Shown: positions 28,989 to 42,586, counted from the first letter of the stretch. The stretch is 64,000 nucleotides of DNA from Anaeromyxobacter terrae (GCF_022690685.1 NZ_JALCYY010000018.1:1-64000); one strand, 5' to 3'. A program made the numbers and translations. The notes: generated by a model from the letters alone, not told the origin.

Positions 28989-30095
28989 TCAAACCTGCGG
29001 CGCGTCCGGCGTCACCGCGTCCGCGGCGCGCGGCAGGAGGATGCGCAGCGTCCTCCCGCGGCCCGGCACCGCCTCGTCCTCCACCTGGCCGCCGTGCGGC
29101 GCGACGAGCGCGCGCGCGACCGCCGCCGCGCCGCCGTCGTCCGCCGCGGCGCCGCCCGCGATCTCCACCACCGCGGCTGCGCCACGTCGCCCGACACTCA
29201 CCGCGATCTCCCCACCTCGGCCCGCGCCCGCGCCGACGGCGCGGAGCGCCTCGCGGATCGCCGCCCGCAGCGGCCGGTCGTCCCCCATCGCGAGCGCCGG
29301 CTCGAGCGCGCTCCGCACGCGCACGCCCGGCGGCGGCGCCCACGCCGCGAGCAGATCCGCCACCAGCGGCGCGAGCTCGAGCGCGCGCGGCGTGCCGGCG
29401 GCCTTCTCCGCCGCGTCGTGCAGCGTCCCCACGCGGCGCGCGGCCTCCTCCAGCGCCTCGTCGAGCAGCGAGAGCTGCTTGGCGGCGCGCGGCGGGAGCG
29501 GCGGCGCGAGGAGACGCAGATAGGAGGCGGCGGTGGCGGCGCGCGCGATGGGCGCCCTCACGCACGCGGCGGCTCCGGCCAGCACGTCGCCGAGCCGCGC
29601 CGGCGCGGGCCCGGTCGCGGGCCTCGACGCGGGCAAGGGCGGCGGCGCCGCGCGCGCCGGCTCCGCCCGGAGGACCACGACATCCACCGTGGGTGCATCC
29701 GACACGCGGACGAGCGCGGCGGTCGCCCGGACGCCGGTGCGCAGCGAGACCGCCCCGGACGTGGCGTCCGCCCGCCGGAGCCCGTGCCGCAGGACGGCGA
29801 GCGCCTCGGCGACGGTCGCGAGGTCCTTGCCCGCGAGCGGCGCCGCGTCCGAGCCCGCGAGCCGCTCCGCCGCCGCATTGGCGCGGGTGATGCGCCCGTC
29901 CCGGCCGACCACGAGGACGCCGTCCCCGAGCCGCTCGAGCGCGCCCGCGACGAGCCGCTCCGCCGCCTCGGGCAGCCCCGCGCGTCGCCTCGCGGCGAGC
30001 GCGCGCAGCGCTGCCACGGCGGCGACGGCGAGCGCGGCGCCTGCCAGGAGCGCGAGCGCATGCGCACCGGGCAACACGGCGCCCAAGGTGTCCAC
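28989..30095 (-). CDS. Degenerate PAS / histidine-kinase-like membrane protein
   Basis: A GTG start at 30095 gives 368 residues: one transmembrane helix (about 10-32), a PAS domain (about 43-140) with GVLVVGRDGRITRANAAAERL, an Ala-rich dimerisation-like region, and a HATPase-like end with HGGQVEDEAVPGRGRTLRI. At the H-box, where kinases have HELRTPL, this protein has ACVRAPI, so the phospho-acceptor His is Ala167. The N-box Asn and the DxG box are also lost. It is therefore probably a non-catalytic sensor or scaffold. The frame is open up to an ATG at 30266, and that extension contains a CGSC..C Cys cluster; the start is uncertain. It heads the four-gene operon. Confidence 0.65.
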   Translation of the reverse strand: MDTLGAVLPGAHALALLAGAALAVAAVAALRALAARRRAGLPEAAERLVAGALERLGDGVLVVGRDGRITRANAAAERLAGSDAAPLAGKDLATVAEALAVLRHGLRRADATSGAVSLRTGVRATAALVRVSDAPTVDVVVLRAEPARAAPPPLPASRPATGPAPARLGDVLAGAAACVRAPIARAATAASYLRLLAPPLPPRAAKQLSLLDEALEEAARRVGTLHDAAEKAAGTPRALELAPLVADLLAAWAPPPGVRVRSALEPALAMGDDRPLRAAIREALRAVGAGAGRGGEIAVSVGRRGAAAVVEIAGGAAADDGGAAAVARALVAPHGGQVEDEAVPGRGRTLRILLPRAADAVTPDAPQV

Positions 30096-30446
30096 CCGCT
30101 TGCTCTCGCGGAAGCAGTCCTTATGCAGAGGGCATGATCCGCAGACACGCGTGGTCCCCGGCGGAGGGTCCCGGCGCCGCCCCCCAGCAGATCTCCCACC
30201 GCGCCGGATACGTCTCCGGGAGCGGAGACGACGGGCGAATCCCGGGGTCCGGGCTGTGGGCCCCATCGAACGGTCCGGCTCGAACCGACCCGGGCGGAGC
30301 CGGGGGCGAACCCGACGGACGCACGGTGCCGCGCCCCGGTCGTACCGCCCTCAACGAGGACTGACGCCTCGGCAGCAGGGGCCGCAGGGTGCCGCTGCTG
30401 CTCGGCACGCCGCACCCGTAACGCCCGACAGGTCAAACGCTTTTCG
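30096..30446. other. Intergenic region between divergent genes
   Basis: This 350-base stretch upstream of lon and of the divergent kinase-like gene has no gene I can support. Short frames on both strands are Arg/Pro/Gly-rich without domains. The part nearest 30266 may instead be coding for a longer N-terminus of the kinase-like protein. Confidence 0.4.
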
Positions 30447-30475
30447 TTGATATCCGCTGCTCGCGCGGGTATCCC
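30447..30475 (+). promoter_or_regulatory. Sigma70-like promoter for lon
   Basis: TTGATA (30447-30452) and TATCCC (30470-30475) are separated by 17 bases and lie 30 bases before the lon ATG. AAGGAGA at 30494-30500 is the ribosome-binding site. No good heat-shock sigma32 consensus is visible. Confidence 0.45.
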
Positions 30476-30505
30476 ATCCCATCCGAATTCGGCAAGGAGA
30501 CGGCG

Positions 30506-32995
<2,490 letters not shown>

Positions 32996-33023
32996 GGGAA
33001 GCCCCGCTGCTACACTCGCGGGG

Positions 33024-34082
33024 GTGGAGCGGCTCGCGATCCTCACCGGCTCGGCCGGCGCCGTCCCGGACGCCGTCGCGGCGGCACTCGGCCGCGCCGG
33101 CTTCTCGGTCCGTCACGCACCCATCGGCGCGGACGGTCGCCCGCGCCTAGAGGTGGACGCGCGCGGCGTCGAGGCGGTCGTCCACCTCGGCGTCCGTACG
33201 CCGCGCGATCTCGACGAGCGGGCTCGCGCGGACGCCGAGGCCGCGGCGGCCAGCGCCGCCGCCGCGCTCGCCCGGGAGGCCGGCGCGCGGCGGCTCGTGC
33301 ACGTGTCGACCGCCGCGGTCTACGGGAGGCCGCGGAACCTCCCCTGCCGCGAGGGCGAGCTGAAGGCGCCCCGGACCGCGCTCGAGCGGATCCGCTGGCG
33401 CGCCGAGCAGGCGAGCTGGGCAGAGTTCCGGCGCGGCGCGCCGCTCACGGTCCTGCGCCCCACGATCCTGTACGGCCCCACCCTCACCGGCGGACCGGTC
33501 CGCGCGCTCACGTTCTTCGCGCTGCTCGATCCGGGCAACCGCCGGATCCCGATCATCCGCCGCGGCCCGGTCGCGCACCTCGTCCACCTGGACGATCTCG
33601 CGCGCGCGGTCGTCCACGTGGTGCAGCACCCGGACGACGGCGACGTGGTGGGGCGCGCGTTCAACGTGGGGGACGAGGCGCCGCTGCCGCTCGCGGAGCA
33701 CCTCTCGGCCGCCCTGGCCGCGCTCGGCTACGAGCCGGGCCGCCTCTTGCCGGCGCTGCCTCGTCTCACCGCGTCCCTGCTCTGGCTCGTGCAGCACGTC
33801 CCGGACCGAGCGCTGCTCGGGCCCATGAACCGGCGGCTGGAGCGCGCGTGGCGAACGCTTGCGGGGCGGAACGGCGCGACGGCGGCGCTCGCGCCGAGGG
33901 TGGAGCGCGAGGCGCTACACTGGATGACCGCGGATCACTACTACGACACCGCGCGCCTCGCGGCCCTGGGGTTCCGGTCGCTCCATCCGGTCTCCACCGA
34001 GGCCATCCCCGCGACCATCCAGGCGCTCGCGGCGCGGCGCTTCCTGCCGGGCTCGGGCACGGGCGCCCTCCCCGCCGGGTAG
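33024..34082 (+). CDS. NAD-dependent epimerase/dehydratase family protein
   Basis: A 352-residue extended short-chain dehydrogenase-like protein from a GTG start 28 bases after lon. The Rossmann start is degenerate: LTGSAGAVPDAVAAAL replaces the usual TGxxGxxG. HVSTAAVYGR retains the Ser/Tyr region, but the usual YxxxK is not obvious (the corresponding region reads ALERIRWRAEQA). VLRPTILYGP and HLVHLDDLARAVVHV are typical of the epimerase family. The substrate is unknown, and the changed nucleotide and catalytic motifs make activity uncertain. Confidence 0.75.
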   Translation: MERLAILTGSAGAVPDAVAAALGRAGFSVRHAPIGADGRPRLEVDARGVEAVVHLGVRTPRDLDERARADAEAAAASAAAALAREAGARRLVHVSTAAVYGRPRNLPCREGELKAPRTALERIRWRAEQASWAEFRRGAPLTVLRPTILYGPTLTGGPVRALTFFALLDPGNRRIPIIRRGPVAHLVHLDDLARAVVHVVQHPDDGDVVGRAFNVGDEAPLPLAEHLSAALAALGYEPGRLLPALPRLTASLLWLVQHVPDRALLGPMNRRLERAWRTLAGRNGATAALAPRVEREALHWMTADHYYDTARLAALGFRSLHPVSTEAIPATIQALAARRFLPGSGTGALPAG

Positions 34083-34113
34083 CCACGGCGGCGGCGAGCG
34101 GGCGCGCGCCGTC

Positions 34114-34141
34114 CCCCGCCGCAAGAATGGCTGCGGCGGGG
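34114..34141. terminator. Hairpin after the epimerase-like gene
   Basis: A perfect 10-bp stem, CCCCGCCGCA-AGAATGGC-TGCGGCGGGG, begins 32 bases past the stop. There is no U-tract, so it may stabilise the mRNA end or assist termination. Confidence 0.4.
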
Positions 34142-34227
34142 CATCCGTGTCATAGTTCAACGCCCGATCCGGTCACCGCTGTCGCGATCCGGAACGAGCC
34201 GCGGCGGGGTGCGCCGCGGGGTGCCGG

Positions 34228-36228
34228 GTGAGTCGTGCAGCACGAGGATACCCACGCGAGCGCGAGGCGTTCGAGGGCGAGGGGTCGGTGATCCGCAGGC
34301 TCGGACGATACGAGCTGCTCGAGCAGGTCGGGAGCGGGGGCATGGCCGTCGTGTACCGCGGCCGCGACACCGCCCTCGATCGCGAGGTCGCGGTGAAGCT
34401 CCTGCACCCGCACCTCGCCTCCGCGCCGGACTCCCGCGCCCGCTTCTCTCGCGAGGCCCGTGCCGTCGCGCGCCTCTCCCACCCCGGCATCGTCGAGATC
34501 TACGACTACGCGGGCGACGGGGCGGCCGACAGCTACCTCGTGACCGAGTTCGTCCGCGGCTGCACCCTCCGCGTGTTCGCACACGAGGTCGGGTTCGGCT
34601 TCCCGGAGATCGGCGCGCTCGTCGGACGCGCGCTCGTGGACGCGCTCGTGCACGCGCACTCCGCGGGCGTCATCCACCGCGACCTGAAGCCCGAGAACGT
34701 CCTCGTGCACGAGGGTGATCGACCGGCGGTCAAGCTCGCCGACTTCGGGATCGCGCGCATCCTCGCGTCCGACGAGCGCATGACGATGACGGGCGCGCTC
34801 GTCGGCTCGCCGCACCACATGGCGCCCGAGATCGTGGAGGGGCGCGAGGCGGACGCGCGCAGCGATCTCTTCTCGCTCGGGACCATCCTCTACTGGCTCG
34901 CGACGGGGAACTTCCCGTTCGCCGCGCCGAACCCCACCGCGATCCTCCGCCGCGTCCTGGAGGCGGACTTCGAGGACCCGCGCGCGGTGGACGCGCGCGT
35001 GCCCGACGCGCTCGCCGACCTGGTCGTCCGCTGCCTCTCGCTCGACCCGGAGCGCCGGCCGTCGAGCGCCGCCGAGGTGCGCGAGGTGCTCGATCGCCTC
35101 CTCGCCGAGAGCGGGCTCGAGCGCGCGCCCGACGAGCTCGTCGCCTTCCTGCGCGACCCCGCCGCGTTCAAGGCGGCGTTCCCGGCGCGGGCGGTGGTCG
35201 CGCTCTCCGCCCGCGGGGACGAGGCCCTGGCCGAGGGGGCCTCCGCGCGCGCGCTCGCGTTCTACTCGCGCGTCCTCGCCATCGATCCCGAGAACGCGGA
35301 GATCCCCGCCAAGCTCGCCCGGCTCACGCGGCGGCGGCGCCTCCAGCGGATCGCCCTCGGGGCCGGCGCGGCGCTCGCCGTCGCCGCCGCGACGGCCGCG
35401 GTCGTCGTCCTCGTGCCTCGCCCCGCGATCGCGCCGCCCGCATCGGCGGCCGCCGATGCGCGCGACGCCGCCCAGCCCGGTGCCGGCGCCTCGACCGCCC
35501 ATACCGGAGCGGGCGCGCTCCCTTCCGAGCCCGAGCCCGAGCCCGAGCCCGTGCGCGATCCGGAGCCGCGCCGCGAAGGCGATCCGGCCGCCGCGCCCGC
35601 CCGCGAGGCCCACGCCGGCCAGCGCCCCCGCGTCCCCCGCGGTGACGCGTCCGCCCGGCAGCACGAGAGCCCCGGCGGTCCCCCGGCCTCGCTCTCGGTG
35701 CATGTCCGGCCGTACGCGCAGCGCGCGCTGCTCGACGGGATCGAGGTGGCGCGCGGGGAGCAGCTCGTCCGGTTCTCGATCCCGCCGGGCCGCCCGCACG
35801 TCATCCAGCTCGAGCACGCCTGCTGCGCCCCGTTCGTCCGGGAGATCACCGCCGAGGAGGCGCAGCGGATCGTGGAGCTGCGCGTCCCCCTCGAGCCGCG
35901 CCCGGCCCGGCTGCGCGTAGAGGGGGATCCGGCGACGCGCGTGTACGTGGATGGCAAGCTAATCGGCACCGCCGGCGAGTCGCAGCGCGCCGCCTTCGCC
36001 ATCCCCGTGCCGTCCGGCGCGGAGAGCCCGTACGAGGCGCCCGCCCGGATCGGCCTCGAGGCGGCGGGCGCCGCGACGCGCGACGTGCAGGTGAAGCTGC
36101 GGGCCGGGGGCGAGGTGATCGTCGCCGCGCCGACGCCCGCGCCGCAGCCGCCCCCCGCCTTCGGCGGGCCCCAGCCCGCCGCGGCCCCGCCGGCCGCGCC
36201 CCACTCCGACGGAGCCGTGAAGCCGTGA
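34228..36228 (+). CDS. Membrane Ser/Thr protein kinase with C-terminal PEGA-type repeats
   Basis: A 666-residue Hanks-type kinase. The kinase domain (about 25-290) has the Gly loop GSGGMAVVYRG, VAVKLL with the catalytic Lys, HRDLKPEN, ADFGIAR and GSPHHMAPE as activation-segment end, so it looks active. A transmembrane helix (about 373-398) follows, then a Pro/Glu spacer with an EPEPEPEP run, and a periplasmic region (about 485-620) with PEGA-like beta units such as ARLRVEGDPATRVYVDGK. GTG at 34228 is used; GTG at 34288 (VIRRLGRYEL) is a possible shorter start. The next gene overlaps by 4 bases (GTGA). Such kinases are abundant in myxobacteria. Confidence 0.9.
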   Translation: MSRAARGYPREREAFEGEGSVIRRLGRYELLEQVGSGGMAVVYRGRDTALDREVAVKLLHPHLASAPDSRARFSREARAVARLSHPGIVEIYDYAGDGAADSYLVTEFVRGCTLRVFAHEVGFGFPEIGALVGRALVDALVHAHSAGVIHRDLKPENVLVHEGDRPAVKLADFGIARILASDERMTMTGALVGSPHHMAPEIVEGREADARSDLFSLGTILYWLATGNFPFAAPNPTAILRRVLEADFEDPRAVDARVPDALADLVVRCLSLDPERRPSSAAEVREVLDRLLAESGLERAPDELVAFLRDPAAFKAAFPARAVVALSARGDEALAEGASARALAFYSRVLAIDPENAEIPAKLARLTRRRRLQRIALGAGAALAVAAATAAVVVLVPRPAIAPPASAAADARDAAQPGAGASTAHTGAGALPSEPEPEPEPVRDPEPRREGDPAAAPAREAHAGQRPRVPRGDASARQHESPGGPPASLSVHVRPYAQRALLDGIEVARGEQLVRFSIPPGRPHVIQLEHACCAPFVREITAEEAQRIVELRVPLEPRPARLRVEGDPATRVYVDGKLIGTAGESQRAAFAIPVPSGAESPYEAPARIGLEAAGAATRDVQVKLRAGGEVIVAAPTPAPQPPPAFGGPQPAAAPPAAPHSDGAVKP

Positions 36229-37067
36229 TACCCCTCCTCATCGCGCTCGTGCTCACGGCCCCGCCGGAGCTGAAGCGCGCGAAGGACCGCTTCGAGTTCG
36301 GCGCGTACGCCGACGCGGCCGGCACGCTCCGGCGCTACCTCGCGACGAGCCCGTCGCTCAGCGAGGAGGAGGCGATCGACGCCTACCGGATCCTCGGCAT
36401 CTCCGAGTACCACCTCGGCGATCAGGCGCAGGCGCGCGCGGCGTTCGTGAACCTCCTCTCGCACGATCCCGACTACGCGCTCGATCCGTTCCTCGTCCCG
36501 CCGCCCATCGTCGAGTTCTTCGACCGCGTGAAGCGGGAGCACGAGCCCGCGCTCGCGCCGCTGCGCGAGCGACGCCGGGCGCTGCGCGAGCAGGAGCGGC
36601 TCGCGGACGAGGCGAAGCGGCGGCTGCTCGCGGAGGAGCAGTCGCGCACCGGGCCGCCGACGAAGGTCGTGCGCGTCCAGGAGCGCCTCTACCTGTTCAA
36701 CTGGATGCCGCTCGGCGCGGGCCAGTTCCAGAACGGAGATCGCGCGAAGGGGACCGCCATCGCCGCAGGCCAGATCGTGGCGGGGGTCGTGAACCTCTCG
36801 GCGATCATCTTCCACAACCAGCTCGCGGAGGACCGGACCCGCACCTGCATCTCCGGTCAGCCGGGCTGCTCGCGGCCGCCGTACTCCGACTCGGACCGCG
36901 TGCTCCTCGGTCGCGTCGAGGCGGTGAAGTACGTCTCCGCCGGCCTGTTCTGGGCGCTCTACGCGTACGGCGTGTGGGACGCGCACAAGCACTTCGTGCC
37001 CATCGTCGAGACGGAGGTCGCGCCCGGCGGCGGCAGCGGCTCGGTCAAGCTCGAGTGGGCGTTCTAG
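36225..37067 (+). CDS. TPR-like envelope protein coupled to the kinase
   Basis: The GTG start overlaps the kinase stop by 4 bases. The 280-residue protein has a short hydrophobic N-terminus (MIPLLIALVLTAPPEL), two TPR-like helix pairs (about 17-90, ending DPDYALDPFLVPPPIVEFF) and a charged helix (about 100-140). The C-terminal part has two hydrophobic segments: GTAIAAGQIVAGVVNLSAII, and the region ending in FWALYAYGVWDAHKHF. This arrangement recurs in myxobacterial proteins beside protein kinases; its role is unknown. It lies 9 bases before the sigma54 activator gene. Confidence 0.7.
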   Translation: MIPLLIALVLTAPPELKRAKDRFEFGAYADAAGTLRRYLATSPSLSEEEAIDAYRILGISEYHLGDQAQARAAFVNLLSHDPDYALDPFLVPPPIVEFFDRVKREHEPALAPLRERRRALREQERLADEAKRRLLAEEQSRTGPPTKVVRVQERLYLFNWMPLGAGQFQNGDRAKGTAIAAGQIVAGVVNLSAIIFHNQLAEDRTRTCISGQPGCSRPPYSDSDRVLLGRVEAVKYVSAGLFWALYAYGVWDAHKHFVPIVETEVAPGGGSGSVKLEWAF

Positions 37068-37076
37068 CGAGGCACC

Positions 37077-38896
<1,820 letters not shown>

Positions 38897-38900
<4 letters not shown>

Positions 38901-39535
38901 GGCGAACCGCCAGGGCGGCCGCGCTCGCGGCCGTGATCCTCTCCGGCTGCCCGCTGCCGCAGCCGCTGCCCGACTACCCCGAGGGCCAGCCGGTGACGCC
39001 GCCGCGCATCGTGGTCGACGACACGGTCCGCGCGGTGCTCCAGCCCGACTCGATCGTGCGCGTGCCGGCGGGCTGCCCGCGCGAGCCGGTCTACCGGCTC
39101 GGCGCGACGCTCCGCGACGCGATCACGAACGAGGTGGTCGTCGCTCGCTGGTTCGTGAACTACGACCCCACGAACCGCCCGAGCCTCACGCCGCAGCAGG
39201 ACAACGACATCCTCGCCCCGGCCGACGGGAGCGTCGATCCCACCCTGCGCGAGACCCCGGCGTTCGAGTTCCCCGCCTACCAGTACCCGAGCGCCGGCGG
39301 CAGCGGCGCGACCGGCGGCGCGGGCGCGCTGCACGTCGTCGAGCTCGTGGTGTCGAACGGCTTCGATCCCAACGCGGACTCGGCGACCGCCGCGCTCCCC
39401 TATCGCAAGCCGAAGCTCGGGTTCGAGGTCCAGGTCTATCGCTGGGTGTTCCTGACGGTGCCGCCCTCCCCGGACACCTGCACGGGCGCGGGGTGCGTCA
39501 CCTGCCCGGCGCCGCCCGTCGTCCCGGCCGGCTGA
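38897..39535 (+). CDS. Small lipoprotein of unknown function
   Basis: A GTG start overlaps the stop of the sigma54 activator by 4 bases and gives 212 residues. The signal ends with the lipobox AVILSGC. The mature part is Pro-rich and predicted beta-rich, with two Cys early and a Cys cluster at the end (CTGAGCVTC). No family is recognised. Coupling to the kinase/activator cassette suggests an envelope component of that signalling pathway, which is inference. Confidence 0.75.
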
Positions 39536-39546
39536 GCGGCGAGCGA

Positions 39547-39570
39547 GGCGGGGCGCGGGGGGCAGCCCCA
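39547..39570. repeat. Degenerate third copy of the dispersed hairpin repeat
   Basis: GGCGGGGCGCGGGGGGCAGC resembles the core block of 43984-44011 with substitutions. It lies between the convergent stops of the lipoprotein and the gene at 39576. Confidence 0.4.
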
Positions 39571-39575
39571 TCAGA

Positions 39576-40103
39576 TCATCTCCGCTCGGGCGGCCGCGCG
39601 AGCGCCTCGCGCGCCTCGCGCAGCGAGCCCGCGGCCTGGCGGGCGAGGTTCGCCTCTTCCTGCGCGAACCGGTTCACCTGGGCCCGGTAGGCCCGGTGGA
39701 GCTCCAGCACCGCGTCCCGGGCACGGGCGAGCTCCTTTCGCCCGCCGAAGCCCTGCGGATCCGGATCCGCCGCGTCGAGCCGGCAGCGATCGGCGAGGTC
39801 GTCGACGCGCTGCTCCCACTCCCGCGCCCAGATCTCCCAGCGCTGGATCGCGTCCTTCTCGCCGATCTCGTCCCCGAGACGCCAGGCCCGCTCGTTCTGC
39901 TCGGCGTGCAGCGCCTCGAGCTCGGTCACGCACACGCGCAGCGCGGCCCGCGTGGGGAGCGCGCCCGTTGCGGGGGGACGGTGGGGTCCGCGCAGGTTTC
40001 GCACCACGCTCGTCACCACCACCGCGAGCGCGACGGCGATGACGGCGAAGTACAGGAGCCAGAGCGCCGTCCGGTACGGCTTGTAGCGGGGGTCCCGTGG
40101 CAC
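39576..40103 (-). CDS. Single-pass membrane protein of unknown function
   Basis: A 175-residue protein with one transmembrane helix near the N-terminus (ALWLLYFAVIAVALAVVV, about 13-30) and a helical, charged C-terminal part rich in Ala/Arg/Glu, with two Trp (WEIWAREWEQRV) and two Cys at about 58 and 106. No motif is recognised. The first codons are M-P-R-D-P-R. Confidence 0.65.
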   Translation of the reverse strand: MPRDPRYKPYRTALWLLYFAVIAVALAVVVTSVVRNLRGPHRPPATGALPTRAALRVCVTELEALHAEQNERAWRLGDEIGEKDAIQRWEIWAREWEQRVDDLADRCRLDAADPDPQGFGGRKELARARDAVLELHRAYRAQVNRFAQEEANLARQAAGSLREAREALARPPERR

Positions 40104-40161
40104 GCGCGGGACTCTGCCAAACGGGCGGCGCCGCGTCGAGTGTTTGAGCGCCCGCGCGCTT

Positions 40162-40329
40162 CTAGCGGTGCTCCGCGAGCACCTCGAGGAACGTGCAGAC
40201 GCGACCGCTCCACATCGCGCGCAGGCATCGCACGTAGAAGATCGGGCCGAACAGCCGGACGATGGTCACGGAGTGGACCAGCACGTCCTTGCCTGTGATC
40301 GCGCCCTGCACGTCCGGCTGCGTTTGCAT
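40162..40329 (-). CDS. Possible small protein
   Basis: A 55-codon frame, too short for most ORF cut-offs, with strong G/C at third positions. It encodes a protein starting MQTQPDVQGAITGKD, with a hydrophobic middle (VTIVRLFGPIFYVRCL) and two Cys. The frame stays open upstream to about 40490 without a normal start codon; the part from about 40390 also has coding-like third positions, so the true start may be further up. No family is recognised. Confidence 0.4.
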   Translation of the reverse strand: MQTQPDVQGAITGKDVLVHSVTIVRLFGPIFYVRCLRAMWSGRVCTFLEVLAEHR

Positions 40330-40690
40330 CGGCGGTGCCGGGCGGCGCGGCGCGGAGCCCTGGCGAACCTCCTCGATCTGCGAGGGATTCGACGGGTCTC
40401 CCTTTGGGCGGGCCTGGGGAGACCGTGAACTTTCCTGCCACCAGCGTGACGGAATTACAGCCGGTAGGGACAGACGCCCGGCTCATTGCAGTCCTGAATC
40501 GAGGTCTTTCAACCCTGAAAGGTCGAAGCCCGTCAATTTTTCGAGGTCGTCCGGAACCTTCCGGGATTCGAGGAGATATTTTCAGGACCCGGCCGGGCAC
40601 GTTGATTGAATGTCATCCCTGACGGGAAGTCCGCACCGGCTCTGGGTCAACCCCCCCGCACTCCGAGCCGGCAGCTGGGCGTCCACTTGG
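40330..40690. other. AT-richer intergenic island
   Basis: The stretch around 40430-40640 is visibly richer in A/T than the rest of the window. It holds two small perfect stems (CTTTCA-ACCC-TGAAAG and CCGGAA-CC-TTCCGG). A 58-codon plus-strand frame starting GTGACGGAA near 40448 and ending near 40622 has mixed third positions and no recognisable domain, so I do not call it a gene. It could be promoter, small-RNA or eroded coding sequence. Confidence 0.35.
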
Positions 40691-40691
40691 G

Positions 40692-40752
40692 AGCTCTCGG
40701 CGCGGTCGCTCACACCGTCGCTCGTTCAACGCTGAAGACGGCGCCGAGAGCT
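40692..40752. repeat. Perfect 12-bp inverted repeat downstream of mutL
   Basis: AGCTCTCGGCGC (40692-40703) and GCGCCGAGAGCT (40741-40752) are exact reverse complements around a 37-base loop. In the plus direction GCCCTTTTCCC follows. It lies 17 bases past the mutL stop and may be a 3' structure or part of an RNA. Confidence 0.55.
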
Positions 40753-40768
40753 GCCCTTTTCCCACCCT

Positions 40769-42586
40769 TCAACGCCGACCGACCCGCCGCTCGAGCTCCG
40801 CGAGCGGGAGCTCGAACACCACCGGACGTCCGTGCGGGCAGCGCGCCTTGAAGTCGATGGCGTCGAGCCCGTCGAGCAGCGCGCGCGCCTCCTCCGGCGC
40901 GACGTCCTGGTTCGCGCGGACCGCCGCGTGGCAGGCCATCGTGGCGAGGAGATCGTGGAGCGCCTCGTCCACGGCGCTGCCGCTGCCGACGAGCTCGAGC
41001 TGACCCGCGAGATCGAGGAGCAGCCCCTCGAGATCGACCCCCGCGAGCGCGGCGGGCGAGCCCTTCACCGCGAAGCTGTCGCCGCCGAACGGCTCGACGT
41101 CGAACCCCAGCCGGCCGAGCTCCGCGAGCCCCCCCTCGAGCGCCCGGGCGACCGCCGGGGGGAGCGTCACGACCTGCGGCAGGAGGAATGGCTGCACGGG
41201 GAGCTGGCGTGTCCGGAACGCCTCGCGCAGGCGCTGGAACAGCAGCCGCTCGTGGCTCGCATGCTGGTCGATGACCACGAGCGTCCCGCCGGGCGCCTCG
41301 CAGAGGAGGTAGGTCCGAGCGTGCTGTCCGACGTAGCGGAGCGACGCGAAGTAGCCGCCGGGCCGCGCCGTCCCCGCCTCGTCGGAGATCGGGAAGGCGA
41401 ACGTCGCCGTCGCGCCCGGCGTCGGCCGCGGGGGCGGCACGAGCGCGCCGCTCCCCTCGGGCGCGTGAGCCTCGCGCGCCCAGGCGAGCACCGCGGCCGT
41501 CTCGTCGCCCCCGGCGGTCCCGTCGGCCGGCACGAGCGCGAGCGGCGCCGGTCCCGAGCCGCCCGAGGCCGCCGCGGCCCGCCCGTGCGCGAGCCAGGGC
41601 GCGGTGCGGAGCGTCCCCGCGATCGCGTGGAACAGGGCGTCGTACACCTCGCGCGCCTCCGCGAACCGCACCTCGAGCTTCTGCGGGTGCACGTTCACGT
41701 CGACGCGATCGAGGGGCAGCTCGACGAACAGCGCGCCCGCGGGGTGCCGGCCGGGCGGCAACGTCCCCGCGAAGGCGCGGAGCACCGCGTGGGCGGCGCC
41801 ACGGTCGCGGATGTAGCGGCCGTTCACGAACAGGTAGAGGGCGCGGCCGGTCGCCTCCGAGTGATCGGGAGAGCACACGAGGCCGCGCACGCGGACCGCC
41901 CCGCGGGCGGCGTCCACCGCCACGAGGTGCCGGTGCGCATCGCGGCCGAGCGCCTGCGCGGCGCGATCGGTGAGGTCCGCGCCGGCGCGGGAGCCGATCA
42001 CGAGGCGCCCGGCCGAGCGGAGCGTGAAGCCGACGTCCGGGCGCGCGAGGGCGAGGCGCACCACCGCCTCGCTGACGTGACCCGCCTCGGTCGCCGGCGC
42101 GCGCATGAACTTGCGGCGCGCCGGGGTGTTGAAGAAGAGGTCCCGGACCTCGATGGTCGTGCCGCGCGGGCGCGCGACGGGCCCCGCGGCGACCCGCGTC
42201 CCGCCCTCGAGCTCGATGCGCGTCCCGGCGCCGTCCTCGGCCGGGGAAGTATCGAGCCGGAACCGCGCCACCGATGCGATCGCCGGCAGCGCCTCGCCCC
42301 GGAAGCCCATCGTCGCGATGGCCGCGAGCCCGGCGGCGTCGCGCAGCTTCGAGGTGGCGTGCCGCTCGAGCGCGAGCAGGGCGTCGTCGCTCGCCATGCC
42401 GCAGCCGTCGTCGGCGACCCGCACCAGCGCGAGGCCGCCCTCCTCCACGTCGATCGCGACGGAGGTCGCGCCCGCGTCGAGCGCGTTCTCGACGAGCTCC
42501 TTCACGATCGACGCCGGGCGCTCGACCACCTCGCCCGCGGCGATCTGGTTCACGAGCCCCGGAGGCAGGACCTGGATGCGCGGCAT
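40769..42586 (-). CDS. mutL: DNA mismatch repair protein MutL
   Basis: MutL links MutS mismatch recognition to strand excision. The ATG at 42586 gives 605 residues. The GHKL ATPase domain opens with [18 protein letters not shown], then [15 protein letters not shown], and [12 protein letters not shown] variable linker (about 320-400) and a dimerisation domain (about 410-600) follow. I do not see the DQHAxxERxxYE endonuclease motif: the region reads [15 protein letters not shown], close but lacking the final pattern. The C-terminal CPHGRP is kept. It is divergent from the acyltransferase across 87 bases. Confidence 0.95.
   Translation of the reverse strand: MPRIQVLPPGLVNQIAAGEVVERPASIVKELVENALDAGATSVAIDVEEGGLALVRVADDGCGMASDDALLALERHATSKLRDAAGLAAIATMGFRGEALPAIASVARFRLDTSPAEDGAGTRIELEGGTRVAAGPVARPRGTTIEVRDLFFNTPARRKFMRAPATEAGHVSEAVVRLALARPDVGFTLRSAGRLVIGSRAGADLTDRAAQALGRDAHRHLVAVDAARGAVRVRGLVCSPDHSEATGRALYLFVNGRYIRDRGAAHAVLRAFAGTLPPGRHPAGALFVELPLDRVDVNVHPQKLEVRFAEAREVYDALFHAIAGTLRTAPWLAHGRAAAASGGSGPAPLALVPADGTAGGDETAAVLAWAREAHAPEGSGALVPPPRPTPGATATFAFPISDEAGTARPGGYFASLRYVGQHARTYLLCEAPGGTLVVIDQHASHERLLFQRLREAFRTRQLPVQPFLLPQVVTLPPAVARALEGGLAELGRLGFDVEPFGGDSFAVKGSPAALAGVDLEGLLLDLAGQLELVGSGSAVDEALHDLLATMACHAAVRANQDVAPEEARALLDGLDAIDFKARCPHGRPVVFELPLAELERRVGRR

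Noticed and set aside
30134-30364. A 76-codon plus-strand frame upstream of lon.
   Set aside because: Pro/Gly/Arg-rich, without ribosome-binding site or domain; it lies in the promoter-bearing gap.
40448-40622. A 58-codon plus-strand frame starting GTGACGGAA.
   Set aside because: Third positions lack the strong GC bias of the surrounding genes, no domain is recognised, and it lies in AT-richer intergenic sequence.
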